Shown here: positions 1 through 7,191 of the stretch, piece after piece
Position numbering within the stretch: position 1 is the first letter of the stretch
Layout of the letters: each line of letters starts with the position of its first letter
From: Lachnospiraceae bacterium
GTDB taxonomy: Bacteria > Bacillota > Clostridia > Lachnospirales > Lachnospiraceae
Assembly (NCBI GenBank): GCA_014804755.1
Contig: JAAUZE010000017.1
Coordinates: forward strand, 97,835-161,834
Reading direction: 5' to 3'
DNA length: 64,000 nucleotides
Translations under genes and position numbers: made by a program
The notes under the pieces: generated by a model
The model's database searches: none
What the model saw: only the letters and a program-made list of their open reading frames with translations
Told to the model about the DNA's origin: nothing

Positions 1-1
1 G

Positions 2-751
2 TCCGATTATTTTGACGGGATAGGCGGCGCCGCCGTTCTTTATGATCCGACTGACCAATGCTATCTGATTTATAATCAGGAATTAGCTCTCACCCGACGT
101 TCACCATGTTCCACTTTTAAGATTATTTCTTCTTTGATCGCTCTGGAAAATGAGATCATCGTGCCAAACGACTCTACCCGTACTTGGAGCGGGGAGCTGT
201 TTTGGAACGAGGAATGGAATACGGACATTGATTTTACCGATGCGTTTCACGCCTCATGCGTGTGGTATTTTCGAGAAGTCATTGATGAAATCGGACAGGA
301 TATGATGCAGACGGAATTGAACAATCTCCAATACGGTAATTGTGATATTTCTGATTGGGCGGGACGCTTAAATACCAATAACAGCAATCCTGTTTTAACC
401 GGGTTTTGGATTGAATCGTCGTTGCTGATCTCACCGAAAGAACAAACGGAAGTCATGGAACGTATTTTTGGCGGTCATGCAGCTTATTCAGAAGAAACAT
501 TAACCCGGTTAAAACAAGTCATGCTGTTACCGGAGACTGCTGAAACAGCGATTTCTGTTTACGGTAAAACAGGAATGGGCAAAGCTTACGGTATTGTCGT
601 TGACGCATGGTTTACAGGCTTTGCAGATGCCGCCGATAAACGGATCTATTTTTGCGTATATTTAGGTGAAACGGCAGATCAAAACGTCTCCAGTACCAGA
701 GCAAAAGAAATCGCCGTCAAAATCGTTACGGATTATCTGAGTGCCAGCTGA
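2..751 (+). CDS. Class D (OXA-type) beta-lactamase or BlaR1-like penicillin sensor domain, 5' truncated by window
   Basis: The reading frame is open from the first bases, so the N-terminus lies outside the window; the frame visible from base 2 gives 249 residues. All class D serine beta-lactamase motifs are present in order: STFK with the acylated Ser at visible residue 37 and the Lys at 40, SCV at 85-87 (S-x-V motif), YGN at 111-113, FWIESS (omega-loop Trp) and YGKTG near the C-terminus. Family knowledge: these enzymes acylate and hydrolyse beta-lactams outside the cell. The C-terminal sensor of BlaR1/MecR1 shares the same fold and motifs, and the part that would tell them apart (signal peptide versus membrane metalloprotease domain) is missing here. 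A start at the TTG at 134 would remove the catalytic serine and is therefore wrong. The gene overlaps the convergent next gene by about 19 bases at the stop codons. Confidence 0.85.
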   Translation, partial: SDYFDGIGGAAVLYDPTDQCYLIYNQELALTRRSPCSTFKIISSLIALENEIIVPNDSTRTWSGELFWNEEWNTDIDFTDAFHASCVWYFREVIDEIGQDMMQTELNNLQYGNCDISDWAGRLNTNNSNPVLTGFWIESSLLISPKEQTEVMERIFGGHAAYSEETLTRLKQVMLLPETAETAISVYGKTGMGKAYGIVVDAWFTGFADAADKRIYFCVYLGETADQNVSSTRAKEIAVKIVTDYLSAS

Positions 752-1680
752 CTGATGATCTGATCGACGCGTTCCCTGCTGCCGTCTATAAAATTCATCG
801 CCACCGGACGGTGTGTTGCCCCCGAGATCATGGACAAGTGAAATTCATGGAGTAAGGTATCGATCAGAATCATTTTTTCCTGATACGTTTTCGCCGACTC
901 CCAATCCTGTATAAAGGCAGCAAATATTTTGGCGGCCGCGCCGGTGGGCATATTATTTTTTCGAAAACTCCTCCGGTACTCTCGATAGGAGTACTGTCTG
1001 CCGCAGCTGCATTGTCTGAAATCTTCATCCCCGCAAAGCTCGCTGCCGCACCCGTGACATCGAATGATGTTTTTATCCATCCGCTCTGTATCTTCTTTTC
1101 CATATTTACAGCGTAAATATAAGGTCAGACCGATCTCATCCGCTAATACCTCGTCATGAATCCCCCTGGCATCCAATTGATACAGCTTATTCAGTTTATG
1201 AATATCCAGCTTTTCAGGCCAGCGAAACACATTATACTGACCCGGAACAATCCGGGACTGCAGGGCCGCAAATTCTTTCTTTTCCCTGATAATCCTTGCC
1301 TTGTTTCTTTCCGCCTGTCGGGCATTCTTTTCCGCAATTCTCCCCAAAAAATCCTCTCTCTTTTGTTGACAGACTTCTTCTATATGCGCTAAAAGTCCGA
1401 AATATGTGTTTCTATCATGGATCATGACCCCATCCACGATAAATCCATTTTCTTCTATGCGGATTCCCTTCACAAGAAAGACTCCCGATTTTCCGATGCG
1501 GTACGTCCATCCGTACGTTTCCGTCCATAGAGGGATTCCGAATCTCAGATCATATTTTTGTAATATATATTCGGAAAACTCCCGAAACATGTTATAAACG
1601 TCCTCATTCCAGAATGCTTCCAGATCCGCGATCTCCGGCCTGTGATCCTTCGGAAATTGTTCCTTAAAGCTTTTCTGCAT
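733..1680 (-). CDS. Uncharacterised protein with internal zinc ribbon
   Basis: About 315 residues. The start at 1680 is chosen because GAGGGG precedes it at good spacing and it falls just after the stop of the upstream GNAT gene (14-base gap); a longer frame to 1815 would run into that gene. The N-terminal 100 residues contain a W-T-E-T-Y-G-W-T-Y-R segment, compatible with a small ligand-binding domain of the DUF3788 type (weak resemblance). A Lys/Arg/Glu-rich helical stretch follows, then a CHGCG...CSCG zinc ribbon, and a C-terminal block with a conserved-looking HEFH motif and RPVAMNFIDG. No signal peptide or membrane segment is visible, so it is probably cytoplasmic. I do not recognise a function; the zinc ribbon only suggests nucleic-acid or protein binding. 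It probably shares a transcript with the GNAT gene. Confidence 0.7.
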   Translation of the reverse strand: MQKSFKEQFPKDHRPEIADLEAFWNEDVYNMFREFSEYILQKYDLRFGIPLWTETYGWTYRIGKSGVFLVKGIRIEENGFIVDGVMIHDRNTYFGLLAHIEEVCQQKREDFLGRIAEKNARQAERNKARIIREKKEFAALQSRIVPGQYNVFRWPEKLDIHKLNKLYQLDARGIHDEVLADEIGLTLYLRCKYGKEDTERMDKNIIRCHGCGSELCGDEDFRQCSCGRQYSYREYRRSFRKNNMPTGAAAKIFAAFIQDWESAKTYQEKMILIDTLLHEFHLSMISGATHRPVAMNFIDGSRERVDQIISQLALR

Positions 1681-1694
1681 CCCTATTTCCCCTC

Positions 1695-2150
1695 TCATTT
1701 TCCCGTCAATTTTTGATAGTATACCATCTCGGCGTCCCTGCCGGTCTCTATATATCCGATCTTCGGATAAAAACGATTCGTTCTCTGATTCCAGATCGGC
1801 GTATCTAAACACCACGTCGTAACCGCAGGATTCATCTGCTCGATCTGCTCCATAATCTGAATCCCATAGCCTTTTCTGAATAAGTCGGGGTCTACAAAAA
1901 CCCTTCCCACATACATGAAGGAACTATTATTCTCATCCCCGAAAACAAGAATACCGCCAACGATCCGTTCACCGTCAATCGCAGTAAATAAATGCCCTTC
2001 TTCCATCATTTTCACATGCCATTCTTTCGAATCATAATCCGGCGGTCCTCCCGCCTCCGATGCGCCGACGGTAATGTCGCTGTCAAATGCCTTTTTCGAA
2101 ATTTCCACTAATGCAGGGATATGCTCCTTTTCCGCTTTTACTAATATCAT
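1695..2150 (-). CDS. GNAT-family N-acetyltransferase
   Basis: 151 residues beginning MILVKAEKEHIPALVEI, a typical GNAT beta1-alpha1 opening. The acetyl-CoA-binding signature is the V-x-P-x-x-R/Q-x-x-G-x-G/A type: VFVDPDLFRKGYGIQIM in the middle of the protein, followed by a C-terminal NRFYPKIGYIETG strand-helix typical of the fold. The start at 2150 is preferred over the in-frame ATG at 2414 because AAGGAAG lies just upstream and homologues begin at this point. Substrate is unknown; GNAT members acetylate small amines, antibiotics or protein N-termini. It lies directly ahead of the zinc-ribbon gene and is likely co-transcribed with it. Confidence 0.88.
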   Translation of the reverse strand: MILVKAEKEHIPALVEISKKAFDSDITVGASEAGGPPDYDSKEWHVKMMEEGHLFTAIDGERIVGGILVFGDENNSSFMYVGRVFVDPDLFRKGYGIQIMEQIEQMNPAVTTWCLDTPIWNQRTNRFYPKIGYIETGRDAEMVYYQKLTGK

Positions 2151-2312
2151 CTCTCTTTTCTTCCTTTCTCCGAAATTCTGTGACAGGTACTCACAGTCAC
2201 CGTCAAACCTATCCACGGTTATTCCATATACCCGATTCATACCCGACAACAGGATCATAGCAAAAAAGAATTGGATTCTCCACCACCCTTCAGGTTCGTT
2301 TTTTGGTACAGG

Positions 2313-2329
2313 CGCAACTTCAAGTTGCG
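2313..2329. promoter_or_regulatory. Inverted repeat, possible operator
   Basis: CGCAACTT C AAGTTGCG is a perfect 8-bp inverted repeat around one central base, in the space between the divergent GNAT and plsC genes. The size suits a dimeric repressor. No binding protein can be assigned. Confidence 0.3.
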
Positions 2330-2405
2330 AAGATCGTTTACATATTCCTTTGCGTTCAACGGGCTTCGCTGTTCGAAACAACAATTCGATTTTAACCATG
2401 ACATA

Positions 2406-2434
2406 TTGAATCAATCAGGTGCTTGTGATAAGAT
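2406..2434 (+). promoter_or_regulatory. Candidate sigma-A promoter of plsC
   Basis: TTGAAT (2406-2411), 17-bp spacer, TAAGAT (2429-2434), 46 bases ahead of the plsC start. Four of six matches at -35 and four to five of six at -10. Position and spacing support it; no data on use. Confidence 0.45.
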
Positions 2435-2479
2435 TTAGAGTGAAAATCGTAAAATACGATCAAAGAAAAGAGGTTTCTC

Positions 2480-3214
2480 ATGCTTCGATTTATCATCACT
2501 GCAACTTTTGTTGTTCTTTTTTTGATATTGAGCACGCCGCTCATGCTCATTGAATGGATCATAGGAAAATTCAATCCGGGGCTGAAAGACCGCAGCTCCC
2601 TTGCCATCGTCAACTGGGCGTTCCGCATGGTCGCGCGTTTAAGCGGCGTAAAGCAGACTATTATCGGCGAGGAGCGCGTCCCGAAGGATGAACCCGTGCT
2701 CTATATCGGCAACCACCAAAGTTATTTCGACATCGTGCTGACCTATGTGCGCGTGCCGCGCCCGACCGGCTATGTCGCCAAAAAAGGAATGCGGCGGGTG
2801 CCGCTTTTGAATGTGTGGATGATTTTCTTAAAATGCCAGTTTCTTGACCGTGACAACTTAAAGGAGGGCCTTAAAACAATCCTCTCCTGTATTGAATTGG
2901 TCAAGTCCGGCGCATCCGTCTGCATTTTCCCGGAGGGCACAAGGAACCCGACGCCCGACAACTTTATGGAATTTCACGAAGGAAGCTTTAAGATCGCGCA
3001 GAAATCCGGCTGCGCCATTGTTCCGATCTGCTTAAATAACACGGCGGAGATTTTTGAAAATCATCATCCGAAGCTGAAAAAAGCACATGTCGTCATCGAA
3101 TACGGCGAACCGTTCTACATCAAGGATCTTCCGAAGGAACAGCAGCGCGCAGTCGGCGCTTATACGAGCGCGCTCATTCATTCCATGTACGAAAAGAACA
3201 AAGAGTTCCTCTGA
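2480..3214 (+). CDS. plsC: 1-acyl-sn-glycerol-3-phosphate acyltransferase (PlsC family)
   Basis: 244 residues. The family transfers an acyl chain to the sn-2 position of lysophosphatidate, giving phosphatidate, the second acylation of membrane phospholipid synthesis. The catalytic HX4D motif is NHQSYFD (residues 78-84, His79 and Asp84) and the phosphate-binding block FPEGTR is at 150-155. An N-terminal hydrophobic helix (about residues 4-27) would anchor it at the inner face of the membrane. An AGAGG Shine-Dalgarno sequence sits 6 bases ahead of the ATG. It appears to be a single-gene transcript, convergent with the next gene. Length and motifs are normal for the family. Confidence 0.93.
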   Translation: MLRFIITATFVVLFLILSTPLMLIEWIIGKFNPGLKDRSSLAIVNWAFRMVARLSGVKQTIIGEERVPKDEPVLYIGNHQSYFDIVLTYVRVPRPTGYVAKKGMRRVPLLNVWMIFLKCQFLDRDNLKEGLKTILSCIELVKSGASVCIFPEGTRNPTPDNFMEFHEGSFKIAQKSGCAIVPICLNNTAEIFENHHPKLKKAHVVIEYGEPFYIKDLPKEQQRAVGAYTSALIHSMYEKNKEFL

Positions 3215-3252
3215 ATATTTTCAAAGGAACTCTAAGAAACGCGATCACACCG

Positions 3253-4134
3253 CTAATCTGTGAATGCTTTTTGTTTAAAATCCTGTATGCTTTCTGCCCG
3301 CGCAGCCAACTTCAGCCATGAGCGCAGAATTGTATCATCCTTTTGCGAACAGATCTGCTCCCGCACAGCCGGGGTTATCTCACCCAGCTCACCGAGGAGG
3401 TCAAGGATGTCTTCTGCCTTTCCCTCTACCCTTCCTTGCCTGATACCCTTCTGCAGCGTCCGCTCCTCCAGTTCAAAAAATTTCATATACGCAAGCCCTA
3501 CCTCTCCATCTGTTTTCACAGCCGTAACCATTTCGTACAGCTTCCGTAAGTCCTCTGTTCCGGCGTTTTCCTTCGTGGTATGCTCCATGTACTGCAGCAG
3601 CTGCCGCAAGCTTTCCGGCGGATTCCCGTTCCTCCCTCTTGTAAAAAGAAAGATTGTCCTCGCGCCATCCTCATACGGTAAATCAGGAACTTCTATGCAG
3701 CCGTTCCTGATCGTATAGACCATCCGGTCTAATTTGAACGGGTCATATGTCATGATAAAGATCACGAACACATTCCGCAGCCTTTCGTACTTCTCACCGA
3801 TCTTAAAACTTTCCGCATCCAGCTTCGAATGATAGAAACGCGCCCGCTTCGGTAAGGAGGCGATATCCCCTTTTCCGTCGTTGTTATCCGGCTCTAAGTC
3901 AAACAACTCCCCCGTTCCGTCATCCTCATCAAGATACACATCCAGACGGACGCCATGCCGGTCCGTGTTCTCACCCTGGATAAAATGTTGCGGTGTCACT
4001 CTAAGCTTACCGATCTTTCTGCCCAAAATACACTCCAAAATGCAGCGGGCGGCGGATTCCCCATAGAGCTTATGGGTGGTAAGACTGTTTACCAGAAAGT
4101 TGTCCACCAAATTCAGTTCTTCTAATTGCCTCAT
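3253..4134 (-). CDS. Rpn-type / PD-(D/E)XK nuclease-family transposase-like protein
   Basis: About 293 residues from the ATG at 4134, which has AGGAGG in front; the longer frame to 4167 is less likely. The N-terminus LNLVDNFLVNSLTTHKLYGE and the block RLDVYLDEDD...ELFDLEPDNN fit the PD-(D/E)XK nuclease family often annotated 'family transposase' (relatives of RpnA recombination-promoting nucleases); Asp65 and Glu81 are the likely metal ligands, with PDN in place of the usual x-Q. A VYTIRNGC...YEDGARTIFLFTRG segment follows, and a charged helical C-terminus (ELEERTLQKGIRQGRVEGKAEDILDLL cut here as an example of that helix) is typical. It is a solo gene with no terminal repeats seen, so it is not an obvious intact mobile element. 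Confidence 0.8.
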   Translation of the reverse strand: MRQLEELNLVDNFLVNSLTTHKLYGESAARCILECILGRKIGKLRVTPQHFIQGENTDRHGVRLDVYLDEDDGTGELFDLEPDNNDGKGDIASLPKRARFYHSKLDAESFKIGEKYERLRNVFVIFIMTYDPFKLDRMVYTIRNGCIEVPDLPYEDGARTIFLFTRGRNGNPPESLRQLLQYMEHTTKENAGTEDLRKLYEMVTAVKTDGEVGLAYMKFFELEERTLQKGIRQGRVEGKAEDILDLLGELGEITPAVREQICSQKDDTILRSWLKLAARAESIQDFKQKAFTD

Positions 4135-4247
4135 GTTTCCTCCTGTTCCCACAGCGCGCGAAAACAAGATAAAAAACGAGACTCTTTTCCCCTGTCATCC
4201 GATGCGCTATGCTTCGTTTGTTTGATTTGGAATAAAGCATAGATCAC

Positions 4248-4270
4248 AAAAGAATGCGCAGCATTCTTTT
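4248..4270. repeat. Short hairpin, 10-bp stem with GCA loop
   Basis: AAAAGAATGC GCA GCATTCTTTT is perfectly self-complementary around a three-base GCA loop. It belongs by form to the dispersed hairpin family described at 37.4, 45.4, 46.2, 51.0 and 54.3-54.9 kb. It lies in the untranslated leader of the nuclease gene, followed by T5 on the plus strand. Confidence 0.7.
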
Positions 4271-4381
4271 TGAATCACAGGGAGAATTCCCTTAGAAACG
4301 ACATGATGCCGTCTGTTGGATTGGCTTTGCAGGAATATGCACGCCAAAACAGATTCATTAAAGAATATATGCTTTGGAGTG

Positions 4382-4411
4382 ATTATAGCAAAAGACATGT
4401 TTCAGAGTCAA
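4382..4411 (-). promoter_or_regulatory. Sigma-A promoter of the PD-(D/E)XK gene
   Basis: On the minus strand TTGACT (4406-4411), 18-bp spacer, TATAAT (4382-4387). Five of six and six of six matches to consensus. It would give a leader of about 240 bases carrying the GCA-loop hairpin. Confidence 0.65.
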
Positions 4412-4508
4412 GCCATATCCCCCAATTAACTGCGTAAATTGTTACCGGAGTTTATTGGGCATTTCTACCCAACCCAAATTAAAATTTTCGACATTGCCTG
4501 ATGCATCC

Positions 4509-5615
4509 TTAAAAGTTAAGCCCCCTCTGCTGCTTTGTTCCGTCCCCGTTATACCATGTAGGCAAAGGATAATATGTCCCTGATGCATCAGTTTCCCGAA
4601 CAAAATATTCCGTTACCGTTCCGTTTCCATTATAGTGCGTGCCCTTTAACTGCTCTCCCGCTTCCGTATACTCATAAATCCAATATTCTTTTATCGCTCC
4701 ATTGGGATGGTAGCTCATCCACTTAATCTGATGTCCCGCTGCATCGTATTCAAAAACGTCGCGCGATTTTATCTTTCCGTCTACATAATAGTACGTATCC
4801 TTTATGCAATTTCCCGCTGCATCAAATTCGCGTTCTTCAATCGTTCCATCAAGTTCAATCCCGCCATAATACGTATTCTTTATCCTTCTTCCTGCCGCAT
4901 CAAATTCGTCAGCAGAAAACGGCCTTCCTGTGTCCGGCCGAAATGTTGTGGTTCTTATCTGATTTCCTGCCACGTCAAATTCGTAAAAGTATAAATGATT
5001 CCACGACAATATCGTTCCGTCAGGCTGATAGTTCATGCTTTTTTTCCAACGTCCTGCCGGATCATATTCCAAAGTGTCAATCATAAATAAGGTGGTTTTA
5101 TCCGCCTCATAATACTCCCGCCTGATCTCATTTCCTGCCGCATCATACCCATACTTGATATGGGAACCATTCGCCCCCGGTTTGAACGTCCATGTGACAA
5201 CGCTTGCTACATTGTCAAATACAGGCAGAGCGGGCATAACGGGAATCACTAACGCATAATCTCCCGTGGCTTCGTTTTCTTCTGCCGCTGCAGATGCCCC
5301 ATCTTCTCCAGTCACGCATCTGCACAGCACATATGAGCCCCGCACTGTCCGGTAAAAGGTCTTTCCGTCTCCCAATTCACTCTGAAGCACTTCGGGATAT
5401 ATCGTGATTGGATACCCCTCATCCACATATTTCACCCGATTCTCCTCTGCGGTTGCAGGCGCACTCCAAATGCTGCATCGCTGCGTTGTCAACACAACGG
5501 CTGTTCCTGTCTCCTGCGCCGCCATAACCTGCATCGGCACAGGCACGGCTGCCATCCCTATACATAGAACCGCCGCGATCATCGCTGCCACCCATTTCTT
5601 CCTCTTCCCTCTCAT
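4509..5615 (-). CDS. Secreted YD-repeat (RHS-like) protein with N-terminal SH3-like region
   Basis: 368 residues from the ATG at 5615, which has AGGAGG 6-7 bases upstream. Residues 1-33 form a signal peptide: MRGKRKKW, a hydrophobic core and an AQE cleavage region after VMAA. Residues 35-105 resemble a bacterial SH3 domain (TTQRCSIWSAPA, ...YRTVRGSYVLCRC). From about residue 135 to the end there are roughly eight degenerate repeats of 20-25 residues carrying FDAAGNxIK / YEYTEAGEQLK cores followed by TYYxxDG, as in YD/RHS repeats. There is no RHS core protease motif and no toxin tip, so this is a short repeat-only form, probably cell-surface or secreted. The gene stands alone. Its promoter contains a nine-base G run between -35 and -10 (see separate entry), which suggests variable expression. 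Function is not known. Confidence 0.82.
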   Translation of the reverse strand: MRGKRKKWVAAMIAAVLCIGMAAVPVPMQVMAAQETGTAVVLTTQRCSIWSAPATAEENRVKYVDEGYPITIYPEVLQSELGDGKTFYRTVRGSYVLCRCVTGEDGASAAAEENEATGDYALVIPVMPALPVFDNVASVVTWTFKPGANGSHIKYGYDAAGNEIRREYYEADKTTLFMIDTLEYDPAGRWKKSMNYQPDGTILSWNHLYFYEFDVAGNQIRTTTFRPDTGRPFSADEFDAAGRRIKNTYYGGIELDGTIEEREFDAAGNCIKDTYYYVDGKIKSRDVFEYDAAGHQIKWMSYHPNGAIKEYWIYEYTEAGEQLKGTHYNGNGTVTEYFVRETDASGTYYPLPTWYNGDGTKQQRGLNF

Positions 5616-5702
5616 TGCGTTTCCTCCTGTTTTTTCTCGATTTTTCTGCAAGTTACTTAACACTGCCTTTTTTCATTTTTTAATCGAAAAAAGATTGCTC
5701 AT

Positions 5703-5732
5703 ATTATACCCCCCCCCAGTATTTTTCGTCAA
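5703..5732 (-). promoter_or_regulatory. Promoter with G9 tract in the spacer (candidate phase-variable)
   Basis: On the minus strand TTGACG (5727-5732) is followed by an 18-bp spacer made of AAAAATACT and nine consecutive G (5709-5717), then a perfect TATAAT (5703-5708). Transcription would begin near 5696, leaving about 80 bases of leader before the YD-repeat gene. A change of one base in the homopolymer moves spacer length between 17, 18 and 19, which in known cases (for example Neisseria porA/opc) changes promoter strength. Confidence 0.7.
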
Positions 5733-5775
5733 TACGATTCCCGATTGTGTAAATGAAGCTATCAAGAGTTCATTC

Positions 5776-5804
5776 TTGACTTGTTTTTGTTTCCTTGCTA
5801 TTTT
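5776..5804 (+). promoter_or_regulatory. Candidate promoter of the GHKL kinase gene
   Basis: TTGACT (5776-5781), 17-bp spacer, TATTTT (5799-5804), 55 bases ahead of the start codon. Divergent from the poly-G promoter and about 45 bases from it, so the two could influence each other. Confidence 0.5.
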
Positions 5805-5859
5805 ATAGGTATAAAAAGAGATGTGACAATGACATTTACGCAGAAGAAAGGACATTCTG

Positions 5860-7146
5860 ATGGCAAATACTGATGTCAGTTCTCCGGCAATGCTTATGCT
5901 GTTTGTCGGAACTTTGCTATTTATGATCATGGATATCCATTTTGAAGATCTCACGCCTGCCCGGAAATGGGTTGCCTCGCTGGCAATCCTATTTCTGATG
6001 ATTTTCAATGAAGCGCTGCGCGCGCAGCTTGGCATGGCCACGGTTAGGAAAGTGTTCCTGCTGACGATGCAGCTACCCTATTTCCTGCTTTTTCTCTATC
6101 TTACAAAATGCGGACCGTTCAAAATGATGTTTACCATCTTCTCCGCCATGGTTTTTTCCTCGCCCCCAACAATCGCCCTCCGGGTTATCAGTCGGTTCGT
6201 CCCGGCTGACTCCTTGACCGGCTATCTATGCATGGCTGCCATTTATCTGTCCACGCTCCTGCTGGTACACCTTTTTTTCCGGCGCGGTTTTAATTATCTG
6301 CTGAAATACGGCGATAACAAAATATTCATTCCCCTTTTTCTGGTAGATATTCTCTACTATGTATACATCTTTGCATTTCGGAGTTTTCATTTTATGGATT
6401 TCAACACTGTCAGCGGTATGTTGATCCATTATGTGCCCACTGTACAGGTCTTCCTCTACTACTTCTCGCTTATGCGCAACTATCAGGACCTCAGTGAAAA
6501 GCGTGATCTGGAAACCATGCAGACTGCGCTGACCCTGGAATTGGATGCGGCGGAAGAACAAATTGCCCTTTTGAACGAGGCACAGAGCCAGTCAGCGATC
6601 TACCGCCACGATATGCGCCATCATCTCGTGGCGATCAACGGCTTTCTGGCAGACAAGGACTTCCGCCAGGCGGAAGCATATATACAGAAAGTGTGCGACG
6701 ACATAGAGGCTGTCACTCCCCGACGTTTTTGTAAAAACCGTCTGCTCAATCTCCTCTGCTCCTCCTTTGCCAACCGGGCGGAACAAAAAGGCATCCGCCT
6801 GACGGTGGAAGCCGGACTGCCGGAGACCGTTTCTCTCTCCGATACAGAGGTATGCGCCATGATATCCAATGGTTTGGAAAATGCATTTAACTGCGTAGCT
6901 GAATTAGATAAGAGCCGCCGCTGGGTGAGGTTTTACTGCGGTGCCCGACTGGATAAACTCCTGATCGAGATCAAAAATCCCTATAGCGGCGAGATTCTGT
7001 TCCGGGACGGCCTGCCCATCTCCGGTCAGGAAGGACATGGCTACGGCTGCAACAGCATCCGCACGATCGCCGATCGCAACCGGGGTATCTGCGTCTTTCA
7101 GCCGGATGATGGGATATTTACGCTCCGCATTGTGATACCCATGTAA
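5860..7146 (+). CDS. Orphan GHKL-type sensor histidine kinase (AgrC/VirS-like)
   Basis: 428 residues. The first ~205 residues hold about six hydrophobic segments, forming a membrane sensor; a coiled-coil linker (211-245) follows. The H-box is YRHDMRHHLVAI (phospho-acceptor His at 250), the N-box SNGLENAFN is around residue 337-344 and the G-box GHGYGCNSI is around 392-400, as in quorum-sensing peptide kinases of the ATPase_c_5 type. AGAAAGGA precedes the ATG. These kinases normally sit beside a LytTR response regulator, but none is adjacent: the next gene is the convergent murF. Its ligand and partner are therefore unknown. The divergent neighbour is the YD-repeat protein gene. Confidence 0.9.
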   Translation: MANTDVSSPAMLMLFVGTLLFMIMDIHFEDLTPARKWVASLAILFLMIFNEALRAQLGMATVRKVFLLTMQLPYFLLFLYLTKCGPFKMMFTIFSAMVFSSPPTIALRVISRFVPADSLTGYLCMAAIYLSTLLLVHLFFRRGFNYLLKYGDNKIFIPLFLVDILYYVYIFAFRSFHFMDFNTVSGMLIHYVPTVQVFLYYFSLMRNYQDLSEKRDLETMQTALTLELDAAEEQIALLNEAQSQSAIYRHDMRHHLVAINGFLADKDFRQAEAYIQKVCDDIEAVTPRRFCKNRLLNLLCSSFANRAEQKGIRLTVEAGLPETVSLSDTEVCAMISNGLENAFNCVAELDKSRRWVRFYCGARLDKLLIEIKNPYSGEILFRDGLPISGQEGHGYGCNSIRTIADRNRGICVFQPDDGIFTLRIVIPM

Positions 7147-7191
7147 CGTGCGGGGGCCGGTTCCCATGCACCACTGTTTCGCAATATTTTC

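Larger units (their letters stand above)
4135..4508. other. Long intergenic region with promoter and hairpin
   Basis: 374 bases between the YD-repeat gene and the nuclease gene. It holds a strong-looking promoter (4382-4411) directed at the nuclease gene, a perfect 10-bp hairpin (4248-4270) in the resulting 240-base leader, and a TTGGG...CCCAA inverted repeat near 4457-4474 downstream of the YD-repeat gene. The 63-codon frame at 4207-4398 starts inside the -10 region and is not counted as a gene. Confidence 0.6.

Noticed and set aside
3253..4134. Treating the PD-(D/E)XK 'transposase' gene as an intact insertion sequence
   Set aside because: No terminal inverted repeats or target duplication were seen around it; the family is mostly annotated as nuclease-like.
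4207..4398. 63-codon frame on the minus strand
   Set aside because: Its start lies within the -10/-35 spacer region of a good promoter, so the transcript would not include it.
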